DNA of 64,000 nt from DATFVA01 sp963743325 (lineage in GTDB: Bacteria; Bacteroidota; Ignavibacteria; Ignavibacteriales; Ignavibacteriaceae). The DNA lies in the NCBI GenBank assembly GCA_963743325.1, contig CAVUOZ010000010.1, forward strand, positions 372,001-436,000, read 5' to 3'. Each line of letters starts with the position of its first letter. The stretch's first letter is position 1. Positions 42,906 to 51,580 of this stretch are shown here, piece after piece. The notes under the pieces are model-generated. The model had not been told where the DNA came from and searched no databases. It saw only the letters and a program-made list of their open reading frames with translations. A program made the translations under genes and the position numbers.

Positions 42906-43832
42906 TTAATCTTTACCAGCTACTGCAAAGAAATTGATATCGTCAAAGAAAAAATCTATAGGATTAAGCTTCACTCCGTTATGTTCTACCTCATAGTGGA
43001 GATGCGGTCCTGTGGAAAGGCCGGATGTACCCGATTTAGCAATTTCGAATCCTCTTTTAACTTTTTGACCTTCTTTAACCTCAGTCTCGGATAAATGCCC
43101 GTAGACGGTTTTATAGCCAAAGCCATGATTTATTTCTATACAAAGTCCGTAACCGCCTTTGCTTCCCACAAAATCTACCATTCCATCCCCGGAAGCGTGT
43201 ACAGCTGTCCCAATATCCGTAATAATATCTATACCCTCATGCATCCGCCTTACATTCAATATTGGATGCACCCTCATACCGAATTCGGCACCAATATCTC
43301 CAGGACAGGGTTTAATAGCCGGCAGACATTCAAATAATTTTTCATTTTGCTTGAGCCTGCCTGAAATTTCCTGATATTGTGATTTTTCAAATTCAACTTT
43401 TCTGCTCACCTCGTCAACATAAGCCAGCGCCTGCTTCAAATCATCTGAAATTTCACCACTTATAAAATCGATATTATTATCAAAATAGCCGCCGCCTACG
43501 CCGACCATTTTTTCTTCGTCAGACACCGGTGCCAGGTTGGCAGCAATCCGAAGTGTATTATTGACTCCAGTCAGGCTGTCAAGTTCAAAATCAAGCTTTT
43601 TATACAAATTTGCCGTTGCTTCCAATTTATTCTGAAGAAATGCATTCTCCTTTTTTAGAGTTGATAAGCTCTTTCCTGATCCGGTAGCTTCGGAAATAAA
43701 ATTTAAAGTACCGTACACTGTGGCAGTTAGTACCACAATTGCAGTAAAAAAGTATAAAATTATCTTTTTCTTGAAATTTTTAACTTCAACGAACTGAAGT
43801 TTTGAACCGGAGAAGTAGTATAGTTTCTTCAT
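42906..43832 (-). CDS. M23-family membrane-anchored peptidoglycan endopeptidase
   Basis: 308 residues. An N-terminal helix (about 25-45) anchors it; a coiled coil follows (about 55-90); the C-terminal LytM domain has RMHEGIDI (HxxxD), HLHYEV (HxH) and GDGMVDFVGSKGGYG. Zinc ligands are intact, so it should be an active endopeptidase rather than an EnvC-like activator. It resembles MepM/NlpD-type proteins placed near division or growth genes. It has a promoter of its own. Confidence 0.92.
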   Translation of the reverse strand: MKKLYYFSGSKLQFVEVKNFKKKIILYFFTAIVVLTATVYGTLNFISEATGSGKSLSTLKKENAFLQNKLEATANLYKKLDFELDSLTGVNNTLRIAANLAPVSDEEKMVGVGGGYFDNNIDFISGEISDDLKQALAYVDEVSRKVEFEKSQYQEISGRLKQNEKLFECLPAIKPCPGDIGAEFGMRVHPILNVRRMHEGIDIITDIGTAVHASGDGMVDFVGSKGGYGLCIEINHGFGYKTVYGHLSETEVKEGQKVKRGFEIAKSGTSGLSTGPHLHYEVEHNGVKLNPIDFFFDDINFFAVAGKD

Positions 43833-43842
43833 AATAGGTTGC

Positions 43843-43873
43843 GGAATCTATGAAAATACGGCAACTTTGTCAA
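43843..43873 (-). promoter_or_regulatory. Promoter of M23 peptidase gene
   Basis: On the minus strand TTGACA (43873-43868), 17 nt, TAGATT (43850-43845), a sigma-70-like pair. The predicted start of transcription is only about 6 nt before the ATG at 43832, so the message is nearly leaderless. Confidence 0.55.
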
Positions 43874-43891
43874 GGGTTAGGATATTGTTAA

Positions 43892-44905
43892 TTATTCGAA
43901 ATCGTGCTCAAAATAGTCAATGCCGCGATGATTTTCATCTATCTCCCCATTTAATATTTTATTCAATCTTTTTTGAAATACTTTTGCTGCATCGTGACCG
44001 TAATGTTTTAAGAGATAATGTAAAGCAATAACTTCTGAAATCACTGTAATATTTTTACCGGGAATAATAGGCAATTTGACATAAGGAATATCATTATCGA
44101 GAATTTTGACAAAACTTTCGTCAAGTCCTGTTCGTGTATACTCTACTTTTTCATCCCAAATTTCCAATTCCACTATCACTTCAAGCCTTTTTTGGTAACG
44201 AATTGCACGTATTCCGAACATTCTCTCAATATCAAGTATTCCCAGTCCCCGGATTTCCATGAAATGCTTAGAAATATTCGTGCCGGCACCCATTAAGATG
44301 CCTTCCCCTTTCTTTGTAAGGATAATTACGTCGTCTCCCACTAATCTATGACCGCGTTCTATTAAATCCAGGGCAACTTCACTTTTGCCGATTCCCGATT
44401 TACCTACAAATAAAATTCCTACTCCGTAAACATCTACAAACGAACCGTGCATAGATACCCTATGGCTGAACTGATCATCCAGGAAATCACCGATTAAATA
44501 GATTAATTTAGTCGTTGGTTGTATAGAACCAAACACCGGAATGTGATGCTTGTTAGCCAGTTCAAGAAGTAATTCTGAGGGATGATTGTTATCTGTCAGA
44601 ATTATGCAAGGCAAATCAAAAGTGAAAATTCGTTCCAGAGTTTCGCTTTTCTTCTTATCGGTTAACTGTAAAAGGTATCGAATTTCTGTATTACCAAATA
44701 CCTGGACTCTAGTATAGGAAAAAAGGTCTACAAAACCTGCTAAAGCTAGTCCGGGCCTGTGCAGATTCTGATCGTATATCTTCCTGCTGAACCCGGACTT
44801 ATCTGAAAATAATTTGAGTTTAAACAGTTCTTTACAGTTTTTATAGAGGAACTCTACCGTAATAAATTCTTTCCTCGAAATTGATTTCTGATCAATTTTT
44901 ATCAT
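43892..44905 (-). CDS. hprK: HPr kinase/phosphorylase
   Basis: 337-residue protein. The N-terminal domain (about 1-130) is followed by the kinase/phosphorylase domain with GKSGIGKSEVALDLIERGHRLVGDD (Walker A and the metal-binding Asp region) and the HprK signature near MEIRGLGILDIERMFG. It phosphorylates Ser46 of HPr and reverses this with phosphate. No HPr, EI or PTS permease gene is in the window, which fits the incomplete PTS found in many non-fermentative bacteria where HprK has regulatory use. It overlaps hpf by 4 nt. Confidence 0.93.
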   Translation of the reverse strand: MIKIDQKSISRKEFITVEFLYKNCKELFKLKLFSDKSGFSRKIYDQNLHRPGLALAGFVDLFSYTRVQVFGNTEIRYLLQLTDKKKSETLERIFTFDLPCIILTDNNHPSELLLELANKHHIPVFGSIQPTTKLIYLIGDFLDDQFSHRVSMHGSFVDVYGVGILFVGKSGIGKSEVALDLIERGHRLVGDDVIILTKKGEGILMGAGTNISKHFMEIRGLGILDIERMFGIRAIRYQKRLEVIVELEIWDEKVEYTRTGLDESFVKILDNDIPYVKLPIIPGKNITVISEVIALHYLLKHYGHDAAKVFQKRLNKILNGEIDENHRGIDYFEHDFE

Positions 44906-45216
44906 TTTACTCTGACTGTTCTTTTAGTTTTGACTTTTTTAAGCTGTCTGCTGATTTTTTCAGATGCGGCACTTACTGATTTTTTGAAATCGTCACTGTC
45001 TTCTTTTGCAGTAATCGTATGTCCGGGTATTGCTAAATTTATTTCTGCGGTCTTTATACTCTCTTTACTGTTAACATAACTAAGAATTACTTCTACATTC
45101 AGTATGTCTTCACTGAACTTATTCAAAGAGGAAAGTTCGTCTCTAATAAAATCTTTTAATGTTTCGTGAGCTTTAAATCGGCGTGCTGTTATAGAGATGT
45201 TCATTTCTTCCTCCAA
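44902..45216 (-). CDS. hpf: Short ribosome hibernation promoting factor
   Basis: 104-residue YfiA/HPF-family protein: NISITARRFKAHETLKDFIRDELSSLNKF and a basic C-terminus (QLKKVKTKRTVRVK). It has the short form without the dimerising C-terminal domain. It binds the 30S decoding region in stationary phase to silence ribosomes. It is upstream of and overlaps hprK, and follows xerD by 6 nt. Confidence 0.9.
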   Translation of the reverse strand: MEEEMNISITARRFKAHETLKDFIRDELSSLNKFSEDILNVEVILSYVNSKESIKTAEINLAIPGHTITAKEDSDDFKKSVSAASEKISRQLKKVKTKRTVRVK

Positions 45217-45222
45217 ATTTGT

Positions 45223-46104
45223 TTAAGATTTAGGGTGCGATTTTTTATATGTACTTTTCAACCGTTCAATACTGACGTGTGTGTAAATCTGAGTAGTAGA
45301 AAGATTCTCGTGTCCTAATATTTCTTTCACCGCCTGAAGATCAGCCCCGTTATCAAGCATATGTGTTGCTGCACTATGCCTGAGAATATGCGGACTTTTC
45401 TTTTTAACATCTGAAACGATTGAAAGATACTTGTTAATTAATGTGTACACAAAACGGGGATATATCCTTATCCCTGTTTCTGTTATTATTAACGGCTCCT
45501 TTCCGCTTATATTTCCTCTTACCGACAGATAATCTTTTATTATTTGAATAGATTTATTCCCGATTGGAACGATCCTGTTTTTACTTCCCTTACCAAAAAC
45601 TTTTAGTGTTCTGTTAGAGAGGTCAACATCTCCCCTGTTTAATCCGCATAATTCAGATACTCTGATTGCGCATCCATAAAGGAGTTCGAATAATATTTTT
45701 ACAAGCTCCGGATGTTTTTCATACTTTTCTGCTTCCCCGTATGTCGATAAAATAACATCTGTAGAAATTATTTCGGGCAGCTCTCTTTTGGTCTTAGGAT
45801 TATGAATATTTGCAGAAGGATTAAAGTTTATAAGGTCCTGCTGAAAAGAATATTTAAATAAGGATCTGACTGCAGCAAGTTTCCTTGAAATAGATTTTTT
45901 ATCAAGATCTCTCTCACTCAATACTGCCATGTACGATTTAATAAATTTTTCTGTAACAGTATTAATTTCATAGTGCCGGTTATTAACACAGTATGATGTA
46001 AATTCCTCCAGGTCAGTCCTGTAGGATTTGACCGTGTTATGTGAGTAGCGTTTTATATTTTCAAGATCGCTAAGAAATTTGTTGGAAACTTTGTGAATTT
46101 CCAT
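45223..46104 (-). CDS. xerD: Tyrosine recombinase XerC/XerD
   Basis: 293-residue site-specific recombinase resolving chromosome dimers. An N-terminal SAM-like core-binding domain (about 1-90) precedes the catalytic domain. Catalytic residues are in YGCAIRVSELCGL (Arg), KGSKNRIVP (Lys), HILRHSAATHML (His-x-x-Arg), LGHENLSTTQIYTHV (His and nucleophilic Tyr). I cannot decide XerC or XerD from sequence alone. It is directly downstream of topA in the same operon, a conserved pairing. Confidence 0.9.
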   Translation of the reverse strand: MEIHKVSNKFLSDLENIKRYSHNTVKSYRTDLEEFTSYCVNNRHYEINTVTEKFIKSYMAVLSERDLDKKSISRKLAAVRSLFKYSFQQDLINFNPSANIHNPKTKRELPEIISTDVILSTYGEAEKYEKHPELVKILFELLYGCAIRVSELCGLNRGDVDLSNRTLKVFGKGSKNRIVPIGNKSIQIIKDYLSVRGNISGKEPLIITETGIRIYPRFVYTLINKYLSIVSDVKKKSPHILRHSAATHMLDNGADLQAVKEILGHENLSTTQIYTHVSIERLKSTYKKSHPKS

Positions 46105-48423
46105 TTAATCCTTTTCTATCTCTTCTAATATAACCTCTTCCCCGCACTGCGGGCATTTGAGATAATTTCCTTTTTTAACCGAATATCTTTTTTCCATGTA
46201 AGAAGAATCTTTATTCTGGCATTCCTCAGATACAGGTTTATACCAGCTAACAAAATCACACAAGGGATACCTTGAACATCCGTAAAATAACCTGCCACGT
46301 CTCGATTTTCTCTCAACTATATCTCCTTCTTTACATTTAGGACATCCCACTCCCAGCGAAATATTCTTAATAAAATCACAATCGGGATATCTTTCACATC
46401 CAATGAATCTGCCGAATTTCCCTTCCCGGTAAACTGTTCTTGCCCCGCACTTTTCACATTTTTCACCGGTATATTCAGGTTCCTGGTTTTGCGCAGCCAT
46501 TTCTTTAAGAGATTTTATGTTTTTACACTCAGGATAATTAGTGCACGCCAGAAATTTACCAAATCTTCCAACCTTTATCACCATTTCATGGCCACATACA
46601 TCACAATAAATTTTCTCCACTTTATCTTCTACCAACTTCAGCGCAATTGAAAAAGGCTTATAAAAATCGTTTAAAACATTAACATACTGATTATCTCCCT
46701 GTGCAATCTGATCTAGTTCCCCTTCCATTGCTGCAGTGAAATCTTCATTGATTATATTTGGAAAATTTTTCACCAGAATATTATTAACTGTTTTCCCCAA
46801 CGAGGTCGGGATTAATTTCCTCTCCTGCTGATGTACATATTTTCTGTCCTGAATTGTACTTACGATAAGAGAGTAAGTACTGGGTCTGCCAATTCCTTTA
46901 CTTTCCAGTTCTTTTATAAGAGAGCTTTCTGTGAACCGTGCAGGAGGTCTTGTGAAATGCTGTGTTTTGTACAACTCGGCTAATGCGAGTGCATCTCCCT
47001 TCTCAAGGCCAAGCGGAATCTTCTCGTTACGATATTCTTCCTTCTCTTCGGCTCCGTCCTTCTTTTCAGTTAATTCCTCATAAACTTTTTGATATCCGCT
47101 GAACTTAACGGCATTGCCGAAAGCTTTGAATAAAAATTCATCAGCAGTTACTTCGATCACAGTTGTTTCAAAAATTGCCGGTTTCATCTGAGAAGCAATA
47201 AACCGGTTCCATATCAATTCATAAACCTGGTAAGATTTTTTATCGAGCTTTCCTTTAATTTTTTCAGGAGGAAATTCCAATGAAGTCGGTCTTATTGCTT
47301 CGTGAGCATCCTGCACATTCTCTTTTTTATTTCCAAAAATATTAGCAGCATCAGGAAGATACTCATTACTGTAATTATTTCTTATAAAGTCCCTTACCGC
47401 CGGAAGAACTTCATCACTTATTCTGGTCGAGTCTGTACGCATATAAGTAATTAATCCCTGTGTTCCTGCGTGTCCTAAATCAACACCCTCGTATAATTTT
47501 TGCGCAATCATCATAGTCTGCTTTGGACGCATTCTCAGTCTTCTTGAGGTTTCCTGCTGCAGCGTACTGGTTATAAAGGGTGCGGGAGCATTACGTTTCG
47601 TATTCCGTTTGGTAATGTTTGTTATTCTAAAATCTTTTTTGCCGGTAATTTTATCAAAGTAATTTAAGGCAGTTTTCTCATCACCCAGTGGTATAAATTC
47701 ACTTAAAAATTCCTCCCTTTCTTTTTTATCCATCCCCGGTTTTGGCGGAATTTTTATATCCTTACCTTCTATACTGAAGAGTTTGGCTTTGAAAGTCTCC
47801 TTTTTATCGGTCATGAAGATGGCCCATATTGACCAGTACTCTGTAACAATAAATTTGTCAATTTCTGCTTCTCTGTCGCAAATCAGTTTTAATGCAACAG
47901 ACTGCACCCTGCCGGCGGATAATGAACTGCTTCCGGATAATTCAATAATGGCTTTCCAGAGAAAAGGACTAATCTTGTAGCCAATAATTCTATCCATTAC
48001 TCTTCTTGCCCTCTGGGAACTGACAAGATTGATGTCAATTGCACGCGGAGCTTTCATTGCCTTCTGGACACCGGTTTTTGTAATTTCATTAAAGAGCACA
48101 CGAAAGACTTTTGAGTCTGCATTACCATTAAGAATGTCCGCGATATCCTGGGCAATAGCCTCGCCCTCACGGTCAGGGTCAGTAGCTATATAAATGTTTT
48201 TGCTTTTTAAAGCGAGTGATTTAATTTTTTTAATCGTATCACCCTTCCCCCTTATAGTTACAAACTGGGGTTTATAATCATTTTCCAGCTCCACTCCAAG
48301 CTTTGTCTTAGGTAGATTACGGATGTGTCCCACTGTTGCTTCTACGTGAAAATCTTTGCCTAAATATTTATTAATAGTTTTTGCCTTGGCGGGTGATTCA
48401 ACCAGCACTAAATTCTTACTCAT
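46105..48423 (-). CDS. topA: DNA topoisomerase I
   Basis: 772-residue type IA topoisomerase that relaxes negative supercoils. Toprim: KNLVLVESPAKAKTINKYLG and ATDPDREGEAIA (acidic metal site). The active-site Tyr lies in GLITYMRTDSTR. The C-terminus has three complete tetracysteine zinc ribbons (CDVCG...CTNYPEC, CEKCG...CERYPDC, CPKCK...CSRYPLC) and a final half (CPQCG) only. It lies in the smg-topA-xerD order seen in many bacteria. Confidence 0.96.
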   Translation of the reverse strand: MSKNLVLVESPAKAKTINKYLGKDFHVEATVGHIRNLPKTKLGVELENDYKPQFVTIRGKGDTIKKIKSLALKSKNIYIATDPDREGEAIAQDIADILNGNADSKVFRVLFNEITKTGVQKAMKAPRAIDINLVSSQRARRVMDRIIGYKISPFLWKAIIELSGSSSLSAGRVQSVALKLICDREAEIDKFIVTEYWSIWAIFMTDKKETFKAKLFSIEGKDIKIPPKPGMDKKEREEFLSEFIPLGDEKTALNYFDKITGKKDFRITNITKRNTKRNAPAPFITSTLQQETSRRLRMRPKQTMMIAQKLYEGVDLGHAGTQGLITYMRTDSTRISDEVLPAVRDFIRNNYSNEYLPDAANIFGNKKENVQDAHEAIRPTSLEFPPEKIKGKLDKKSYQVYELIWNRFIASQMKPAIFETTVIEVTADEFLFKAFGNAVKFSGYQKVYEELTEKKDGAEEKEEYRNEKIPLGLEKGDALALAELYKTQHFTRPPARFTESSLIKELESKGIGRPSTYSLIVSTIQDRKYVHQQERKLIPTSLGKTVNNILVKNFPNIINEDFTAAMEGELDQIAQGDNQYVNVLNDFYKPFSIALKLVEDKVEKIYCDVCGHEMVIKVGRFGKFLACTNYPECKNIKSLKEMAAQNQEPEYTGEKCEKCGARTVYREGKFGRFIGCERYPDCDFIKNISLGVGCPKCKEGDIVERKSRRGRLFYGCSRYPLCDFVSWYKPVSEECQNKDSSYMEKRYSVKKGNYLKCPQCGEEVILEEIEKD

Positions 48424-48440
48424 AACTTACCAGTTTATCC

Positions 48441-48899
48441 TCAATTGATTGTATCGGATGAATATAACAATAATCTGCTTCCCGGAAGTGTAAGAGTATT
48501 TACTTCAAGAAACAAAGATATAATAATTACATTTATCGATTCAGTATTTATTAATTCACGGGGGAATAACTTAAGTTCTTCAATTATTATTTCCAAATCA
48601 GAATTTGTTAACAACCCGATATTGTTCAGATGAAGAAGATAATTAAAATTCTCAGTATCAATTAAAACTTTCTCTGCTTCGGAAAAAATTCTCTTTCCTT
48701 TTGTAATTAATTCATTGTGTTCTGCTGCTTCACCCATATCACGAATTGTCTTTTCATAAATCCAGCTGAACGCAGTCGCCAGCACATTTTTGTTATATCT
48801 TTTTTTAATTGAAATATCATCTATAGCCTTATCCAGGGAACTTGTCTTATCAAGATTTTCAAATATGTCTGTCAATAAATTTACAATTTCGGTTAGCAT
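48441..48899 (-). CDS. smg: Smg/DUF494 family protein
   Basis: 152-residue alpha-helical protein of the Smg (DUF494) family, sharing the family's size, helix pattern and position just upstream of topA. Function is unknown; in E. coli smg also sits between topA-type and DprA/def loci. It is cotranscribed with ybeY upstream (13-nt gap) and topA downstream (17-nt gap). Confidence 0.8.
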   Translation of the reverse strand: MLTEIVNLLTDIFENLDKTSSLDKAIDDISIKKRYNKNVLATAFSWIYEKTIRDMGEAAEHNELITKGKRIFSEAEKVLIDTENFNYLLHLNNIGLLTNSDLEIIIEELKLFPRELINTESINVIIISLFLEVNTLTLPGSRLLLYSSDTIN

Positions 48900-48912
48900 A
48901 TACAGCCTGCTA

Positions 48913-49341
48913 TTATTCTAATAAATACAAATACTTTTTTATAAGCCGATTCTCCATTTCCTTCATCACAACCTTTTTTTTGGGGCTTTTATCCTTATAC
49001 CCGAGGAGATGAAGAACACCATGTATTACAAGTCTCATCAATTCTTGTTCCAAAGATTTACTGTATTTTTTAGCGTTTCTGGAGGCATCCTGCAAAGATA
49101 TGTATAATTCAGCATCAAACAACATCATTTTTTTACTGTAATCAAAGGTAATAATATCTGTCAGATAATTATGTTGAAGAAATTCTTTATTGATATTGAG
49201 AAGATATTCTGAGGTGACGAAATTTATAAGGAGCGATTCAATCTTAAAATCAAAATCCTTTTTTAATAACGAAATTAACTGATGAAAAAGAAACTTATCT
49301 AAAGTTTTTTCCACCGAATTTACTTTGAGGTTTTTTACCAA
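48913..49341 (-). CDS. ybeY: Endoribonuclease YbeY
   Basis: 142-residue zinc endoribonuclease acting in 16S rRNA 3' maturation and 70S quality control. LTDIITFDY precedes the metal motif HGVLHLLGYKDKSP. The common third ligand (GYDH) appears as GYKDK, a form I associate with Bacteroidota YbeY, so it is not taken as inactivation. It lies between the MBL gene and smg. Confidence 0.9.
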   Translation of the reverse strand: MVKNLKVNSVEKTLDKFLFHQLISLLKKDFDFKIESLLINFVTSEYLLNINKEFLQHNYLTDIITFDYSKKMMLFDAELYISLQDASRNAKKYSKSLEQELMRLVIHGVLHLLGYKDKSPKKKVVMKEMENRLIKKYLYLLE

Positions 49342-49354
49342 TTCACACTTTCTG

Positions 49355-50221
49355 TTACAGAGAAATCGTTAATCCTTCTTTCGCCGCAATACAATTTAAT
49401 TCAGAACCATTTTTCTGTACACAGGATATAGTCTCTTCAAGTATTTCGTCAATTTTTTGATCAGTATAATCCGGATTATAATGGAAAAATACCATGTTCT
49501 TTACCTCGGCCATCATAGCAAAATGAGCAAGAGCTTTATAGCTGGAATGCCCCCAGCCAAATTTATCCTTAAGCAGTGCATCGTACATCATATCATGGAT
49601 AAGGTAGTCACACCCCGAGCAGAATTCAATAAGATCCTTGTTTTTTCTTTTTAATTTTTCATTCAGATTATTTTTATCCTCACCTTTCACATCCAGTTCA
49701 TTATCAGTCATATAAACAACGGACTTACCATTTTCGGTCACTTTAAATGTTAAAGTTGGTGAAGGGTGATAAACCATATAGGTTTCTATATCCGCACCAT
49801 CTAATCTGAATGTCTTATTAGGTTTAAGATGAACAAATTTTATTTCTGCAGCAACTTCATCAATTTTAATCGGAAAGTAATCCCTTTCCATCTGACTGCT
49901 TAAAAGTTTCTGAATACTTTTTTCACTGCCGGGAATACCATAAAAAGTAATCTGCCTGCCCTTTTGATAAATGGGTACGAAAAACGGAATCCCCTGAATG
50001 TGATCCCAGTGATAATGACTCAATAAAATATTAAGAGACTGCCTGATATCATTTTCTATAATAAAATTTCCCAGACCTCTTATTCCGGTTCCCGCGTCAA
50101 GAATAATCATTTTATCATCAGATGTACGAATCTCCACACAAGGTGTATTCCCTCCATATTTCAAAGTAGTTTCACCTGGAACGGGTACAGACCCTCGTAC
50201 ACCCCAGAATTTAACATACAT
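49355..50221 (-). CDS. MBL-fold metallohydrolase
   Basis: 288-residue metallo-beta-lactamase-fold protein: MYVKFWGVRGSVPVPG, YGGNTPCVEI, ILDAGTGIRGLG and LLSHYHWDHIQGIPFF (HxHxDH). Further His/Asp ligands are in YMTDNE and YLIHDMMYD. It resembles the RNase Z/PhnP-like branch with unknown substrate. It is 4 nt from the gamma-carbonic anhydrase gene, in the same operon. Confidence 0.88.
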   Translation of the reverse strand: MYVKFWGVRGSVPVPGETTLKYGGNTPCVEIRTSDDKMIILDAGTGIRGLGNFIIENDIRQSLNILLSHYHWDHIQGIPFFVPIYQKGRQITFYGIPGSEKSIQKLLSSQMERDYFPIKIDEVAAEIKFVHLKPNKTFRLDGADIETYMVYHPSPTLTFKVTENGKSVVYMTDNELDVKGEDKNNLNEKLKRKNKDLIEFCSGCDYLIHDMMYDALLKDKFGWGHSSYKALAHFAMMAEVKNMVFFHYNPDYTDQKIDEILEETISCVQKNGSELNCIAAKEGLTISL

Positions 50222-50225
50222 ACAT

Positions 50226-50789
50226 CTATTCAGTTTTGTTTATGGAATTTAAAGTTATCTCAGTATATTTTTTATATCTCTCAGCTGAATCTTCAATATC
50301 TTTTATTTCAGTTTCTGTGAGATCTCTTATAATTTTTGCGGGTACACCGGCTGCAAGTTTACCGGAGGGAACTATAAAACCCGGTGTGACAACTGCTCCG
50401 GCTGCTGCCATGGCATTTTCTTCGATTACAGCACCATCCAGGATTATTGCACCCATTCCAATCAATGACAAATCTTTCAGAGTACAACCGTGTAAAGTTA
50501 CTGAATGTCCTATTGTTACTTTATTTCCAATATTTAAAGGGAATTTTCCATTCGTGACATGAAGCATTGAACAATCCTGAATGTTGGTCATTTTACCAAT
50601 GGAAATATAGTGAACGTCACCCCGTATAACTGTGTTATACCAGACACTTGAATTTTCGTCAATTTTAACATTACCTATAATCTTTACCCCGGAAGCTAAA
50701 AAAACGCTCTTATGAATTTCAGGGTAATATTCAAGGTAAGGAAATAATTTATTTTCGGGAATTATTCTTTGTATTCCGGAGGACTCCAT
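50226..50789 (-). CDS. Gamma-carbonic anhydrase-like hexapeptide protein
   Basis: 187-residue left-handed beta-helix protein. Zinc-ligand histidines are in RGDVHYISIG, SMLHVT and GHSVTLHGC. A fourth segment (IGMGAIILDGA) belongs to the helix. Homologues (PaaY/YrdA/Cam type) act as carbonic anhydrases or thioesterase-like proteins; activity here is not provable. It overlaps the DUF3108 gene by 28 nt, so the true start may be slightly internal. Confidence 0.88.
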   Translation of the reverse strand: MESSGIQRIIPENKLFPYLEYYPEIHKSVFLASGVKIIGNVKIDENSSVWYNTVIRGDVHYISIGKMTNIQDCSMLHVTNGKFPLNIGNKVTIGHSVTLHGCTLKDLSLIGMGAIILDGAVIEENAMAAAGAVVTPGFIVPSGKLAAGVPAKIIRDLTETEIKDIEDSAERYKKYTEITLNSINKTE

Positions 50790-51580
50790 CCTTCTCTCTT
50801 CCAGGACTTAAGTTCAAGAGTAATGTTGCCTATTAAAACCTTCATCTTTGCTACTACCGGAATGGCTGCTTCGTCATCTGAAAACCATCCTTCAAAATAC
50901 CCGGTAAGACCAAAAACACTGATGAAATCAGTTTCTCCATCAAGTCTTACACATGCTATATCATAATCTACTGCATCTATTGAAACCCCTTCAACTTTTT
51001 CGTAAAAATTTAATTTTGTATAAACCTTATCTTCGGTTACAAAGCATGGAACATTTACATTTTTCTGCTGTCCCGTATTCATCCTTGCATAGTAAAAGAT
51101 GGAAAGTCCATCCTGATACTTTTTATCTGCAGAGGTTGTCGAATCAGTCCATATCTGCGGTGGATTTACTTTCCCCTTTTTAACATGAATTTTGGATTTC
51201 TTATAATCAAAATTATATTCCGTATAAGCAGTATACTCATCACCCAGGATTAATGCTTTGAAATAGTCTGAATAGAGGTTTTCATCAACATAGCTTTCAT
51301 AAATCTGATGAAGATCTACGAAGGGAATTCCGGAATATGAATCAATATATGCGTAGGTGATGTAGAATGTTCTGCCTTTAATAGTTTTTTTATCCTTAAC
51401 TTTTATCCTAACTTCACCAACGCTCATCACAGAATATTTGACAACATATGTAAGCTCTTCACCGATCTGAAATTCTTTATCCGAGAAAAAGCCCGATCTG
51501 ACTACATCATCTTCCGGGATTGGCTGGGAATAAATTAATGATGCGGACAGCAGGATAAAAGCTAAAATTCTTAATTTCAT
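50762..51580 (-). CDS. DUF3108 exported protein
   Basis: 272 residues with a signal peptide (LRILAFILLSASLIYSQ), then a beta-rich DUF3108 domain: FQIGEELTYVVKYSVMSVGEVRI and WFSDDEAAIPVVAKMKVLIGNITLELKSW. The family is a periplasmic beta-barrel or lipid-carrier-like fold of unknown role. It overlaps the S41 protease by 4 nt, as in other Bacteroidota where the two are adjacent. Confidence 0.85.
   Translation of the reverse strand: MKLRILAFILLSASLIYSQPIPEDDVVRSGFFSDKEFQIGEELTYVVKYSVMSVGEVRIKVKDKKTIKGRTFYITYAYIDSYSGIPFVDLHQIYESYVDENLYSDYFKALILGDEYTAYTEYNFDYKKSKIHVKKGKVNPPQIWTDSTTSADKKYQDGLSIFYYARMNTGQQKNVNVPCFVTEDKVYTKLNFYEKVEGVSIDAVDYDIACVRLDGETDFISVFGLTGYFEGWFSDDEAAIPVVAKMKVLIGNITLELKSWKREGWSPPEYKE

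Noticed and set aside
48913..49341. YbeY apparently lacking the third metal-ligand histidine
   Set aside because: The GYKDK form is usual for Bacteroidota YbeY as far as I know, so it is not a loss of function.
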